A DNA stretch of 64,000 nt. It comes from Cervus elaphus. Its lineage: Eukaryota; Chordata; Mammalia; Artiodactyla; Cervidae. A model generated the notes under the pieces. It was not told the origin of the DNA. It saw only the letters and a list, made by a program, of their open reading frames with translations, and did not search any database. Positions 38,951 through 51,576 of the stretch are shown here, one piece after another. Position numbers and translations under genes: made by a program. The stretch covers positions 47,578,001 to 47,642,000 of the forward strand of contig NC_057835.1 of NCBI RefSeq assembly GCF_910594005.1, in the 5' to 3' direction. Every line of letters starts with the position of its first letter. Position 1 is the stretch's first letter.

Positions 38951-39107
38951 TGTGGTTCTTTGAACCAGCAATGTGGGCATCATCTTATTAGTGATGCAAA
39001 GCCTTAGTCCCACTCTAGACCTACTGAATCAGAAGCTCTGGGATTGAGGCCCAGTTATCTGTGTTTTAACAGGTGCTGTGGTGCATTCTAATGTCTGAGA
39101 ACCATTA
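38951..39107. mobile_element. MER5A-like non-autonomous hAT element
   Basis: TGTGGTTCT at the left and TGAGAACCATTA at the right form the inverted termini. CTACTGAATCAGAAGCTCTG lies inside. Confidence 0.75.
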
Positions 39108-39375
39108 TACCAGAGCAATCCTTCTCAATGCATTTTCTGATTCAGTAGTCTGGATAATGTCTGAGATTCTAAATTTTTGACAGGCTCTTAGATACTGGTG
39201 TTGCTGCTGAGCCTTTGACTTTAGTTTGAATAGCAAGAGCCTAGAAACCTTACTTTCAGCCAAGGAGTCCAATTTCATTGTCACAAGAGTGTTTCCTTTT
39301 TAAGTATCTACACAATGATAAGCAATCTATTCATGAATTTCTATACTGAGGCTACAAATAGGAGCCTTACTGGAT

Positions 39376-40062
39376 AAGTGAAAGTGAAAGCCACTTGGTC
39401 ATGTCTGACCCTTTGTGACCCCATTGTCTATACAGTCTGTGGAATTCTCCAGGCCAGAATGTTAAGGGAAGCACACTGACTGAAACTGCCCACCCTGGCC
39501 AGGCACCATAGTAACCATTTGCATGAGTTGTTTTACGACAGGAGGTTCTGGTAAGGAACACGGAACTAATAAGCCACCACCAACCGGAAGAGTTCAGGAA
39601 AGGTCAAAAGGAGACACCACATGTCCGACCACCTCCCAGAATCCTTCTCTCTGGCAACCATCTTGGCTGAACAAGGCGTGCACCACCAGGAAGGACTCTG
39701 AGTAAGAATGGTTGGCTAAAGACAACCCGGAAACTAATCCCATCACCATAAAACCCGAGACTGCAAGCCACGTGACAGAGCAGTTCTCCTAGGTTCTCTT
39801 ACCCTACTGCTCTCCACCCGGGTGCCCTTTCCCAGTAAAGTCTCTTGCTTTGTCAGCACATGTGTCTCCTCAGACAATTCATTTCTGAGTGTTAGCCAAG
39901 AGCTCAGTTTCAGGCCCTGGAAGGGGTCCCCTTTCCTGAAACAAGAGTACTGGAGTGGGTTTCCTTTACCTTCTCCAGGGTATCTTCCCAACCCAGGGAT
40001 CGAACACAGGTCTCCCGCATTGCAGGCAGATTCTTTACCAGCTGAGCCACAAGGGAAGCCCA
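39376..40062 (-). repeat. Bov-tA SINE, antisense, interrupted by an LTR
   Basis: Left part 39376-39459 and right part 39944-40062 make one complete SINE. TTACTGGAT is its target duplication (39367-39375 and 40063-40071). Confidence 0.9.
39460..39943 (+). mobile_element. Solitary retroviral LTR, class I (gamma-like)
   Basis: A 484-bp unit starts TGTTAAGGGAAGC and ends CCTGAAACA. It sits in the Bov-tA with a 4-bp target repeat (AGAA at 39456-39459, AGAG at 39944-39947, one mismatch), the size expected for gammaretroviral integrases. A TATA-like ATAAAA (39748-39753) and an AGTAAA polyadenylation hexamer (39834-39839) set the plus orientation. No internal viral sequence is attached, so it is probably a solo LTR left by recombination. 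Confidence 0.82.
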
Positions 40063-40112
40063 TTACTGGATATATCCAGTAATATACTGGTAGCATATTG
40101 CTGGATATGCTA
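40063..40112. repeat. Two adjacent palindromes
   Basis: 40063-40082 is a perfect 20-bp palindrome (half-site TTACTGGATA). 40091-40112 is a hairpin with arms TAGCATAT and ATATGCTA and a 6-nt loop. Confidence 0.85.
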
Positions 40113-42894
40113 CCTACAAAAATATGTAATTTTAGGTGGAAATAGAGTAGGTATTTCTTTTAATTCCTAAATCCAAATGCAAATAGGATAAAGACATTGA
40201 ACTGGTAATAAGGATAAAATGTCATTTGCTAAAAATTTTTATATTCTAGATACTGCCTAATTCTTTAAATCCTAACATTAACCTGAAATGGTCAATATCG
40301 TTATTTTTACTTTTTTATATTTCCTACTTTAATCTCTCCAATGGAAACTCAGATTAAACTACTCATTTGATGCCATCAAGGGCTGTCAAGTTCAAATCTC
40401 AATACTACAGTGTTTTTGCTTGTTGTTTTGCTTTAGTGTTTTAGTTTGAATGCAATATTGAAGTGAAAAAAAAAGAACCAATGAACTTCCTATGTGTTAA
40501 ATTATCGTGATTATTACAATAAATCTAAATTAAACATGGATTCCATGTAATGCCATCTGACAGACTGCATGCACTGCTCTGAGTTCATGACAGCCAGTTT
40601 TAAACAAGATTTCCATTACCTCAAAAAGTCATATACTGGCACAAGTATTGTATTATTTTCTTTATATTAACCAGCAGAACAATGCCTCTGTTTTAATAAG
40701 AAGTAGGAGGCTAATCTTGGCAAATAAAGGAAAGACTTTGAAAGGATTGGCAAAGATTGGAGCTTTGTATACTGTGGTTAAAGCTGTGTCACCTCTGCTT
40801 CAGTCAGGGCACCATGGTTGGGAAACTGAAGTGGTTCAGTGAGGGCTCCAGGGAAGGACGATGTGGGTTTGCCCAGGGTGCACTGCGGCACACCCACTCT
40901 CTCTCTTTTTCTCTGTCTCTGTCTTGTTTAAACACAGGCAAAACTATTCTGAAACACAGATTTAAACTCTGTTCTCTGCAGCAGTTATTCTGTAGCCTGA
41001 ATCATGAGATTTCATGGTTAATATCTTGGATCAGAAAACAAATTATTATTAGTTAAAAAGTTATCCATCTTCAAAAAAAATAGTGAACAAGAACCATGCT
41101 TTCTAGGTTTGGCCATTACATACTGAATTTTATATCTTGGGTAAATGCCACTGGAAAGACTTTCTCCCTTTATAAAACTGTTTTTGTTTTGTTTTGTTTT
41201 GTAACTGAAACTCTTTCTTAAATCTCCAGTATGAATGGCTTGAGGTGAAGAATGTCCTAAACAGATGATCTCCCGAAGTTTTTTTTTGTAGAAATGTGAT
41301 TCATATTCTCTTCCTCCTTCCCTGTCCCCCCACCCCCACAACCCCCATAAACTTTAGCATGTTCTTACCTGAAGACAAAAGGCAGGCTAAATGGCCATTC
41401 AGAGATCTCATAGCCTTGTGATACTGTAACTATCTTCTTGGGCCAAATTTATACATAAACCAGGTTTTACTGTCTGGGTATTCAGCTTGTAAGAAGTAAC
41501 TGGGTCTAATCATATCCTAAGTCCATAATCAAAACAGAGAGCTTCAGTGTCATATCACAAAGCTATTTACAACTTAATTTAGAAAAGTAAGGCAATTTTT
41601 TTTTTTTTTTTCATGCTCAATGGTAGGAGCTGGTAGAAACAGAGACGTTTCTAAGGATGTCTCTTGTTAGGGGTGAGATGAAAAGGACTGGCAGGCCTTG
41701 GGTTGGAGAGCCCTATAGATGCTTGGCAACCTGGAGGAAACTGAGTTCTGCCTGGGTGGTACTTGGCAGGTGGGGGTTTGAGGGGACAGAGAGGAGGTGA
41801 GATGCTGGAACGTGAGTAGCCCAGAGTTGGGCATAACCCAAGGAGGAAACAGGGTATACCCAGGTAAGCAGTCAGGACCTAGGAGGCTAGATACCCGAGG
41901 GCAAATTAATATGAGGACTCCAAAGTCTGAGCGGGCAGGTAGTCATAAACTGAGAATGCCACACGGAAGCAAAGTCAGGGAACCAGAAACTTGGCAAGCT
42001 GTGTGAGCACTGGCGTCAGTAACTGAAGACCTCAATCACAGGAGTGGAGCCCTGTTTATGATGTAGTTCGAAAGGCACGAGCTGAAAGAATCTGACCTGA
42101 AATCCCTCCCCACCACACCCTGTAACCCTGAACTTGTAGCCCAGTGCCCGTGTCCCACACTGTGAAAGGAGAAATGAATCACTGTGTAGTCCAATCTCTA
42201 ATGTGCAGTTTAGGGACTTTACCTGCCTCACAGGGTTGCTAAGAACAAAATGAACGCAGTGAAGGGATCAGGAAATACCTAACATGCCTTGAACAGGTGC
42301 TCCGTAAATACCAGTTCCTCTCTCTTCTTTTCAGTGATGATCTTCCATATTTACTTTCACCTGGGGCTGGTGACAAGGGATGAATGATGAGAGCAAGTAA
42401 AGGCTAGTGATTCATGCCGCTTGAAAGGGAATGAGAAGTAGGAGAGGCAGACTAATGCTGACACAGGGCTGGGGATTCGTCGGAGGAGGCGGTATATTTA
42501 AATTGTTGATAACTTTCAGAAGCAAGTTCTAGTTGGAAAGTCCTGTTAGGACAGGATGATGGAGGGATATTTTCTATTTTGAATTAAAATAACTTCCTGC
42601 TTAAAAAAGAATCCTGATCTGTTTCTGCTTGTGGTCACTTGACTTTATCTCGATGGTCAATGAACTTTGTTCTAGGAGGAGATGACAGTCTGGTGGGAAC
42701 TGTGTATGTATCCATGTGCAGTGATTGGGGTGGAGAGATGGAGGGATCACCTTGAAGATGTTTTTGCAAAGCAAATCTACTGTCTTTACTTACATAGTGT
42801 GTTGTTGAGGGTGGTTTTTCAAAGGGCGGAGAGAGTTTGAAGAACATAACTTTCCCACTACAAAAAGTTGCTCTAAAATTAAATTCTGATGATG

Positions 42895-43475
42895 CTATTC
42901 CCTTGGTTATAACTCTCAGTGACCCAGCCTCCCCTCCTTCCCACACTGGTGCCCCAAGGATAAACTCCAAACCCCTTAATATGATGGATAAACCTTCATG
43001 ATCTATCCTTATCATGCTCTGAGGCCTCATCAATCACTTCTCTACCTCCCACTCACTAGCCTAAAGCTGAACTAAACTATTTAAGATTCCAATAGTATCC
43101 CATGTTCTCTCTGCATCCTTATAAATGGTATTCACGTTATATGTAATATTTTTCTGCTTCACTCTGTTTATCTTTAAACTCCTGCTTGTGCTCTACATCC
43201 TAGCTTGAAAGTCACTTCTTCCAGAAAGCCACCCCGAATCTCCTAAGACTAAACCAACTGTTTTCTTCACCACATGTGTCTATAGTACCCTATGTTTATT
43301 CCTATTGCAGTAATAAATAAATCACATTGTTTGGTAATTACCTAAACACTAATTTTTCTCTGCCACAAAGCTGTGGGTGTTTAAGGGACAAGAACTGCCT
43401 GGTCAATCCCATATCAGAAGCACCTGAAAGATAGTAGATATTCAGTAAACACTTGTTATGTAAATAAAAGAATGA
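42895..43475 (+). repeat. L2 LINE 3' end
   Basis: GATAAACTCCAAACCCCTTA, then CTTCATGATCTATCCTTATC, AAAGTCACTTCTTCCAGAAA and a terminal TATTCAGTAAACACTTGTTA. The order matches the L2 3' end. Confidence 0.7.
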
Positions 43476-43594
43476 ACTGAACGTCAACAAAAAATTTCCC
43501 AACAACAACAAAAATAATCCAAAGCAATTTTAGTGCTAATAAAACACATACTGGAATATCAGTGGCTCTTGAGGAAAACTGATTTAAAGATGTG

Positions 43595-43870
43595 CAGTGG
43601 CACATGAAAAGATGCTCAACATACTAACTGTCATGCTTCATGCATGCTTAGTTGCTCAGTCATGCCCAACTCTTTGTGACTCTGCGGCCTGCCAGGTTCC
43701 TCTGTCCATGGAATCTTCCAGGCAAGAATACTGGAGTAAGTTGCCATTTCCTCCTCCAGGGAATTTTCCCAGTCCAGGGATAGAACCCATGTATCCCATG
43801 TCTCCTGCATTGGGAGGTATATTCTTTACCACTGAGCCACTAATTATCAGAGAAATGCAAATCATGTGGT
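43595..43870 (+). repeat. L1 ORF2 fragment interrupted by antisense Bov-tA
   Basis: CATGAAAAGATGCTCAACAT at the left and TAATTATCAGAGAAATGCAA at the right are contiguous in L1. The Bov-tA (about 43632-43838, antisense) lies between imperfect duplicates ACTAACTGTC and ACTAATTATC. Confidence 0.75.
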
Positions 43871-44159
43871 CCAACCTAATAGGTTCTTAATAAAGATTGT
43901 TGAATTTACACATCTAAGGAAAAGAAGTTTTTTTAAGTCTCAGTGGCTGGGCCTGAGCCCAGTTGCCCGCTCTTGCTGTTCCCTAATCAGAAAAGCCAGA
44001 AAGATCACATGGGTGAGGGAGTCCCACTGCTAGAAGTCACTTTTCCTGTATTTCCTTGCTCTGTAAATTTAAAAGCTACAACCAATTGTGGAATGTGAGC
44101 AAATGCATCAGACAAAGACCAGAAACCTGGATCTCATAAAGTGTTATGCAGGAATTTGC

Positions 44160-44330
44160 TAAGCAATCCTGGCAACAGCCCTACAAGTAGATGCTAATTG
44201 ATCCTCACTTTACAGACAAGGAAATTGAGACAAAGAGTTGAAGTAACTTGCCCAGAGTCGTCTTTCTTGTGAGTGGCAGTGCAGGGATTCAAGCTCAGTG
44301 TGACTCCAAACCCCACCCTGCACTGCCTTT
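44160..44330 (+). repeat. MIR SINE
   Basis: CACTTTACAGACAAGGAAATTG, then AAGTAACTTGCCCAGAG and CAGGGATTCAAGCTCAG. Confidence 0.78.
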
Positions 44331-44745
44331 GAGAAGCACCAGGTGGTGGAGACATTGGTAGCACAGGTAACCTATGAGAGACATGTGTGTGACCTCCTGC
44401 CCTTGCTGGGATGGATGTCTCTGAGTCCTGGCATGCTAGGGAGGGATAAGGCCTTAAAAAGGATTATCTAGTACACCTGAGCTTAGTGAGCCCCACTATT
44501 GGTGAAAAAGACATAATTCTGCTGATAACTTCCTCCTGCAAAATAGTGAGTTCAAGTTTTCTACGAGCATAGGAGCTAATATTTATTGCCATAAAACTGA
44601 CATTTTATAAACCTGTAAGTTTAAACAGTTTAGAAAGTTCACAGAAAAGAGGAGGCAAAGAGAATGGGCCTATTTGAAAATGAAATAATTGTATAAAAAA
44701 CTCCTTGAAGTACTCATCTATTAGGGTGAAACTAAGAAATGTAAA

Positions 44746-44851
44746 TGAGCAAACTCCTGGAGACAGTGAAGAACAAGGAAATCTGGTGTTCTGTAGTCCA
44801 CAGGGTCACAAAGAGTCAGACCCGACTTAGCAACTGAACAACATCAACAAA
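44746..44851 (+). repeat. BovB 3'-tail fragment with 12-bp TSD
   Basis: TGAGCAAACTCCTGGAGACAG to CAACTGAACAACATCAAC. AAGAAATGTAAA is duplicated at 44734-44745 and 44852-44863. Confidence 0.88.
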
Positions 44852-44929
44852 AAGAAATGTAAACTATTATTGTGTCAACATCAAGAAATTTTTTAGGATA
44901 ATTTTACTTGATATGTTTATTTGTCTCCC

Positions 44930-45340
44930 AGACTTATTAAGGTATAATTGACAAATAAAATTGCACATATTTAAGGTGTATAATGTGGTGATTTGATATA
45001 TGTATAATTGTGAAATGATTATCACAATCAAATTAATTAACACATCCATCACTTCATAGAGGTACCTTTTTTATTTTCATGGTGAGAACATTTAAGCAAA
45101 TTTCAAGTGTATAGTACAGTTTTATTAACTCTAGGTACCATGTTATACATTAGATCTCAAGAGCCTATTCATTTTATAGTCAAAATTTTGTACCCTTTGA
45201 CTAACATCTCTCCACCCCCTACCCTCAGCCCCTGGCCACTACAATTCTAGCTTGTTTCTATGCTATTGACTTTTAGAGTCTGCAAATAAGTGATACTGTA
45301 TAGTAGTATATGTCTTTCTTTGTCTGACTTACAGTAAACA
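44930..45340 (-). repeat. L1M LINE 3' UTR, antisense
   Basis: GTATAATTGACAAATAAAATTG, then ATTAACACATCCATCACTTC and CCCCTGGCCACTACAATTC, typical of antisense L1M 3' ends. Confidence 0.8.
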
Positions 45341-47350
45341 AATTTTCATATTTTTGTATTGCAAACAATTTCCTGAGAGTTATCATTTTGCAAAATCAAA
45401 CACAGTCTAGCAAAAATATAATCAATGGGTTTTAAATAATAACAATGGTAGATATATCATTGTCTTACTGGCATCTTGAGTGTGCTAATGTAGAACTCAA
45501 GTGTTTTGTTATAAAAAGGCTGGTAATCTAGTCTTCTGAGACTAAAAACACAGTGCTGCTTTGTGTCTCACTGCAAACCTTTGAAGATATAAATGTCTAA
45601 GACTTTTTTTCTGTTGTATTTAGTTGACTTTCTAAATATCAAGAGAAAAAGTTTACAAGGCAAATGAATGACGCCAAAGGTAAAGTTTCTGCTGTGTTTC
45701 ATCTCATGGTGTGCTTTACCAAGGAGTAATATCCTTTCTATGATTGAGGAAGCACTGCTGTTCAAACTCTCATTGCAGTGTCCACTTGCAATTTTCTTCT
45801 TTATCATTCCAGAAATGAGACAGACAGTGAGGGGCACTCGGGACCCTCATTTACTCTATGTGTAACACCGCAGGTTAAATGGAACTTTTGATTCAATTTT
45901 GTCAGATACGGTATTTGTTGAAAGCCAGCTATTTACGCAACAGATTGAGAGCTGCTGCTAACAGCTAGAGCTGTTGATTGATTGCTATTATTCAACCTCT
46001 TCTCCTGGAGCCCATCAAAAGTCGAAAGGACTGGCTGTGAACACGTTTACCTGGAGGTTGGGTGAAAAGAACTCAGTCAGAGGTGTGCTTCTATGGACCC
46101 AAGTCCCTCCTCAGGAATTCACTCGAATGAATGAGTTTGGTAAATATGTATTGTGTAACTATTCTGTGCCTATCTCAAAACACAAATGCCAAATAATTCA
46201 TTCAGCGGGCATGCGATGTGTATTTATAGAACTCCTGTCATATGCCAAGCACGTTGAGTATAGGGCATTCAATATATGGCAATAGAATTTGCTTCAAAAG
46301 ATCCACAAGATAACAAGTGCAACAAAGAGGTGACAGCAAGATGAAGTCAATAGCAGGGGCAGATACAGACAGCAGAGCCTTGGTCAATTCAGTGTTCAGC
46401 AGGAGTTATTTTCTCAAGCTCAGAGATGCTTCAGTATCTTGGTAGTTTCCCTTGCCCATCTTATAAATGGTTCCTTTCTTCATCTGTTCTCAAAAGTCTC
46501 CCTGTGTGCTGCTGACACCCAGATGGTACAGTCCTAAAATTACCAGGGGATGTGGAGTCTTCTGCTGACCTAAAATCAACAGTCCTTGGCTTATGCCTCT
46601 GAAGTTTGGAGGTTAATGGACAGCATCGCTAAATGAGGCCATGTGTGAAGGTCTGAAATACCATCCAAGTCTACAGGATTAGAAAAGAGCATCCCAACAG
46701 TGTGGTTTTCTCAAAAATAAAAGAATATATTTTGGAAGAGAATGAAGTATGTAAACAGGCTCCACACTTGAAGGGTAATCGGAATTTGACATACCCGATG
46801 GCTGAAAACAGAATTTGCAGCAAGGTGCCTCTCTTCAATAGCTCTTTGAAGAGCTGAGCACAGTCAGGCACTAGACATTTAGATATTTCTTCTTCTGATC
46901 CCCCTCAGGTGGTTTCTGCCAGATATGCTGTGGGGATGTGGCCCTGACATTCTCCCAAATAGGAATCCAAAAAAAGTGTGGGAAGCTTATCTTCCTTTCC
47001 TATTGTTTTCCTTCAGTGGAGAGTTGAAGCACACTAGAATATAAAGCAGTTTAATTCAAATAGAAAAGTTCAACTTTTGCCAGGAATTTGGCTTAAGTCA
47101 CTTGAATCCACATGGATATTTACACAAATCCACAAACTATTAAAGCAAAACTGCCAGGCTTTGAATTACCTTAGGCAGGAGCAATTATTTATTTTTTGTT
47201 TCATCTTCAGCACACAGTTCAGACCCTCATACAAAAACTCAACAAACGTTTATTTAACGAATGAGCAAATTCAGGACTAAAAGAATAAGAATACAGACAA
47301 AGTAAATTAGAATAAATTTCTTTGTATTTCTGAACATTTTTTAAAGTAGA

Positions 47351-47565
47351 CATAGGTGGCTCAGATGGTAAAGAATCTGCCTCCAATGTGGGAGACCTGG
47401 GTTTGATCCGAGTTGGGAAGATCCTGTGGAGAAGGGCATGGCAACCCTACTCCAGTCTTCTTGCCTGGAGAGCCCCACGTACAGAGGAACCTGACGGACT
47501 ACAGTCCATGGGGTCTCAAAGAGTCTGACACAACTCAGTGATCAACGCTTTCACTTTTATTTTCC
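47351..47565 (+). repeat. Bov-tA SINE
   Basis: GGTGGCTCAGATGGTAAAGAA head and TTTCACTTTTATTTTC tail. Confidence 0.88.
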
Positions 47566-47621
47566 CTTAAAGTAATTGCCTTCCGGTCAGGGTGAGTAGT
47601 AGGCAAAGACGTTTCAACAGT

Positions 47622-47752
47622 GCTACTGGTGAAGTGGTAAAGAATCTGCCTGCCAATGCAGGAGACACAGGAGATCCGAGGTCGATCCCTGGGAGTAGGA
47701 AATGGCAACCCGCTACACACACACACACACACATACACACACACACACACAC
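47622..47752 (+). repeat. Truncated Bov-tA followed by (CA)n
   Basis: The SINE stops after AATGGCAACCCGCTA and runs directly into an interrupted (CA)n array (about 47715-47752). Confidence 0.85.
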
Positions 47753-47797
47753 GTTGCTGTTTGTATACCACTTTTAGAGTCAGTCACACATTCTCTT

Positions 47798-48020
47798 GCT
47801 GCTGCTGCTGCTTTTGTTTAGTCACTAAGTCGTGTCTGATCCTTTGCAACGATATGGACTATAGCCTGCCAGGCTCCTCTGTCCATGGGATTTTCCAGTC
47901 CAGAATACTGGAGCGGGTTGCCATTTCCTTCTCCAGGGGATCTTCCCCACCCAGAGATCAAACCTGCATCTCCTGCATTGGCAGGCGTATTTTTACCACT
48001 GAGCTGCCTGGGAAGCCCAC
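47798..48020 (-). repeat. Bov-tA SINE, antisense
   Basis: TGCTGCTGCTGCTTTTG, then GTCACTAAGTCGTGTCTG, ending GAGCTGCCTGGGAAGCCC. Confidence 0.9.
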
Positions 48021-48715
48021 ATAGGCACTCCTAGTGAGTGGCAAGTCTTCATCATTTGGGAAAGGATTTAATTTATTTTTAAGCTGGTGAGTTATACAGA
48101 GTCACGTTTTGTATGTAAGATGAATAATGAAAGTAGATTGTACTATATTTGTGTGTATATATTTTATGTCTATATATGTATCTACTTATAAATATACACA
48201 CAAAATATATGTACATATACATATATATAAGCAAAGTGTGAGTACAAAATAATGAAATATCTTTTTATTTTTGTTTTTCTTGATGACACTCAAATATGCT
48301 TGGAAATCATCAGATTTCAAAGTATGGCAATTCCACAAATATTCTGAGCAATGACAACTTGAAAAACTGAGTATGTAGTTTCCCAACATGATGACTCTAA
48401 AGAATAACGATCTTGTGAATATTTAGTTTCTACCCTGTCCACTGAAGAAGTGGTACTATACAAGGCCTGATACTTGGTGAGCATTCAGTATGAACTAGCT
48501 GCATAAAATGTAAGGGTCATTTCCTTATAACTGTGCCTCAGTTTCCCTCCCTCTCTCTCCCTTCCTTCTTCCCTTCTGTCCCTCTCTGGATCTCCTGCAC
48601 AATTCATGGCACCTTCTCATTACTTTTCTTTTTTTAAGTATTATTTTAACATTTTCCCATTGTTTCTGATCTCCGCTAATATTTCCTACCCACCCTGTTT
48701 TGTACCTTTTCGAGT

Positions 48716-49582
48716 CAGTCAGTTCAGTTGCTCAGTCGTGTCTGACTCTTTGCAACCCCATGAACCGCAGCATGCCAGGCCTCCCTGTCCATCACCAACT
48801 CCGGGAGTCCACCCGAACCCATGTCCATCAAGTCGGTGATGCCATCCAGCCATCTCATCCTCTGTCGTCCCCTTCTCCTCCTGCCCTCAATCTTTCCCAG
48901 CATCAGGGTCTTTTCCTCTTCGCATCAGGTGGCCAAAGTATTGGAGTTTCAGCTTCAACATCAGTCCTTCCAATGAACACCCAGGACTGAGCTCCTTTAG
49001 GATGGACTGGTTGGATCTCCTTGCAGTCCAAGGGACTCTCAAGAGTCTTCTCCAACACCACAGTTCAAAAGCATCAATGCTTCAGTGCTCAGCTTTCTTC
49101 ACAGTCCAACTCTCACATCCATACATGACCACTGGAAAAACCATAGCCCTGACTAGATGGACCTTTGTTGGCAAAGTAATGTATTTACTTTTTAATATGC
49201 TGTCTAGGTTGGTCATAACTTTCCTTCCAAGTAGTAAGCATCTTTTAATTTCATGGCTGCAATCACCATCTGCAGTGATTTCGGAGCCCAGAAAAATAAA
49301 GTCAGCCACTGTTTCCCTATCTATTTGCCATGAAGTGATGGGACCAGATGCCATGATCTTAGTTTTCTGAATGTTGAGATTTAAGCCAACTTTTTCACTC
49401 TCTTCTTTCACTTTCATCTAGAGGCTCTTTAGTTCCTCTTCACTTTCTGCCTTAAGGGTGGTGTCATCTGCATACCTGAAGCTATTGATATTTCTCCCAG
49501 CAATCTTGATTCCAGCTTGTGCTTCTTCCAGCCCAGTGTTTCTCATGATGTACTCTGCATATAAGTTAAAGTAAGTAGGGTA
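48716..49582 (-). repeat. BovB (RTE) LINE, 867 bp, antisense, 12-bp TSD
   Basis: The minus strand encodes part of the BovB reverse-transcriptase C-terminal half (MKVKEESEKVGLNLNIQKTK to a stop after KKAEH). ACCTTTTCGAGT is exactly duplicated at 48704-48715 and 49583-49594, marking a fairly young 5'-truncated insertion. Confidence 0.93.
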
Positions 49583-51576
49583 ACCTTTTCGAGTACATTA
49601 GCTTATGTTTTCAGATATATTTGTGTCTATGAAACTGCTTAGTGTTGTTTGGTGAGATACATTTTTTTTCTCTATTTTTTACTCAACATTATGTTTTTAA
49701 CATACTTTCCTGTTGCCAGATATGTCTCCTGAACATTGCTTTTAACTCTTGCACGGCATCCCTTTGTATCTGGTGATGGATACCCAAGTTGCCTTCAATT
49801 CCCTGCTACATGTTCCCTTATGGAACTATGGATGACTTTTGTCTCTGGGGAGGGTACCGAAAAATTAGGTTACAAATTCAATTCCACGGTGCTGTCAGAT
49901 TTCCCTTCAAACTATACTGCAATGTACTCCAACAAATAGTGCCTGTGAGTCCCTGTTTCCTTTCTTGAGGTCAATAGCTTCATTTGGAATTCTCCAATGT
50001 TTTCATTTTCACCAACGCAGTGGATATAAAATAGTTCCTATTAGCATTTTAAATTGCATTACTCATAGTACTAGTGGGCTGAAGCATGCCTTCAGATGTT
50101 TATGGTCCATTTGGGGCTCCTCTTCTGAATATTGTGTGTTTCTATTTTTGCCTCCCCCCACCACTTAGACGCATGCCTGTCATCTTGTTGATTTACCAGA
50201 GTTCCATATACATTCTAAGTTTTTTTTTTCTAATAATCTGAATCTATATATATTCTTTTCTAAGTAATTCAAACCCTGTGACCTTCTGGTTTTCCCTAGA
50301 CTATTGGATTATTTGAGGTCAATGATGCTAATTAACAATATATCATAAGTGTTTTCATGCTTCAAGGCTTTTGAGTCTCATCCTTTTTAATATGTGTTTC
50401 CAATAAGTGTATTCTGTAGGGAACTTCTGCCACTGATGCAGATTTCTTTCTGATCTAGCCGTCACTGAATTCTGTTTTCTGATTACAGATCTCGTCAAAG
50501 ATACTAATAAACTTAGGACTGGCTAGCAGATGAATCCTTCAGTCCTAAAGACTGAAGGCTGAAATACCAAATAAATCACAATACCTAAAGCAAATAGTGC
50601 CAATGTTTGTTGAGTTTAGATTATTCTGTCTGTTTACACACATTTTTTTCTAGCACCACATATTAAAAACTGCTTTTTATTTCAAAGTAAGATTACATCT
50701 AAGGAGACTAGCAATATAAAAAAATTTCTTCTAAGAGTACCTTGTCCTTATCTCCTAAAATAAACAAAGAATTGAAGGTTAACTGATTGCAACAAAAGAC
50801 CTAGATGATCTCTAGGTAAGTAATGGTGAGGATATTTCATGAAAAAATAAGTGTCAGTGTACCAGTAGCTCCTAATACTGATTTCCTTTTTATTTTTACG
50901 TTTTTTAGCCAACAGATTATTCTAAATTCAGTACCCTTGGCTGCACATAGCGGTGCTCATGAAGAATGAACTTATCAATCTAGTTAACATAGAGCATATG
51001 TGTACCCAACCGTGGACGGGAGTTAAGACTTAGACTGGAATTTTAGCCCCTTATCATCTGGTTTCTAATTCAGTCTTTGGATTTTACTGCTCACAACCTT
51101 CTTATACATTCCAAATGGAACGGGGCACTTCACAATTTGTTGAACACTCCAGTACATTCCCACTTTTCTGCTCTTGATCTTGTAACATCCTCTTCTGGCA
51201 GTCCCACTCTTTCATGCTGAAATCATCCCCATCCCTGAGGGATCAGGGAGCTGCCCCATGGCCAGTTCTCAGTGATGTCATCTCACCGCCCCCTAGATGT
51301 ATCCTCCCTTTCCTATTAAATCCCGTCGCATTTAAAACACACCTCTCATGTGACATTTTAAAAATAATCTAGTTCCTGAAATTCTGCATGTTGGGGTGTT
51401 TGCATCTGTTACCAGACTAGAGTTTAAACTCCACAAGTGTAGAGCTTGGGTCTTGTTGATCTCCAGCCCCAGCAATACCTGGCTTAGTGCCTTTCATAAT
51501 TAATTGTTATTGTTCAGTCACTGAGTCATGTCCGACTCTGCAACCCCATGAACAGCAGCACGTCAGGCTTCCCTAT

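Larger units (their letters stand above)
15961..51496. other. Intergenic DNA upstream of MAL2, no gene seen
   Basis: Apart from the interspersed repeats listed separately, I see no exon-like conserved reading frame with flanking splice sites. Stretches with neither gene nor confident repeat include 17.65-20.5, 26.43-28.3, 29.87-31.5, 33.8-37.3, 40.1-42.9, 45.35-47.35 and 49.6-51.5 kb. Parts of 17.7-19.5 kb look like very old L2-type sequence. Confidence 0.7.

Noticed and set aside
47700..47752. Regular short repeats (CA, GT and CTTTGT runs) checked as a possible CRISPR or regulatory array
   Set aside because: Simple microsatellites without spacers, in a mammalian genome.
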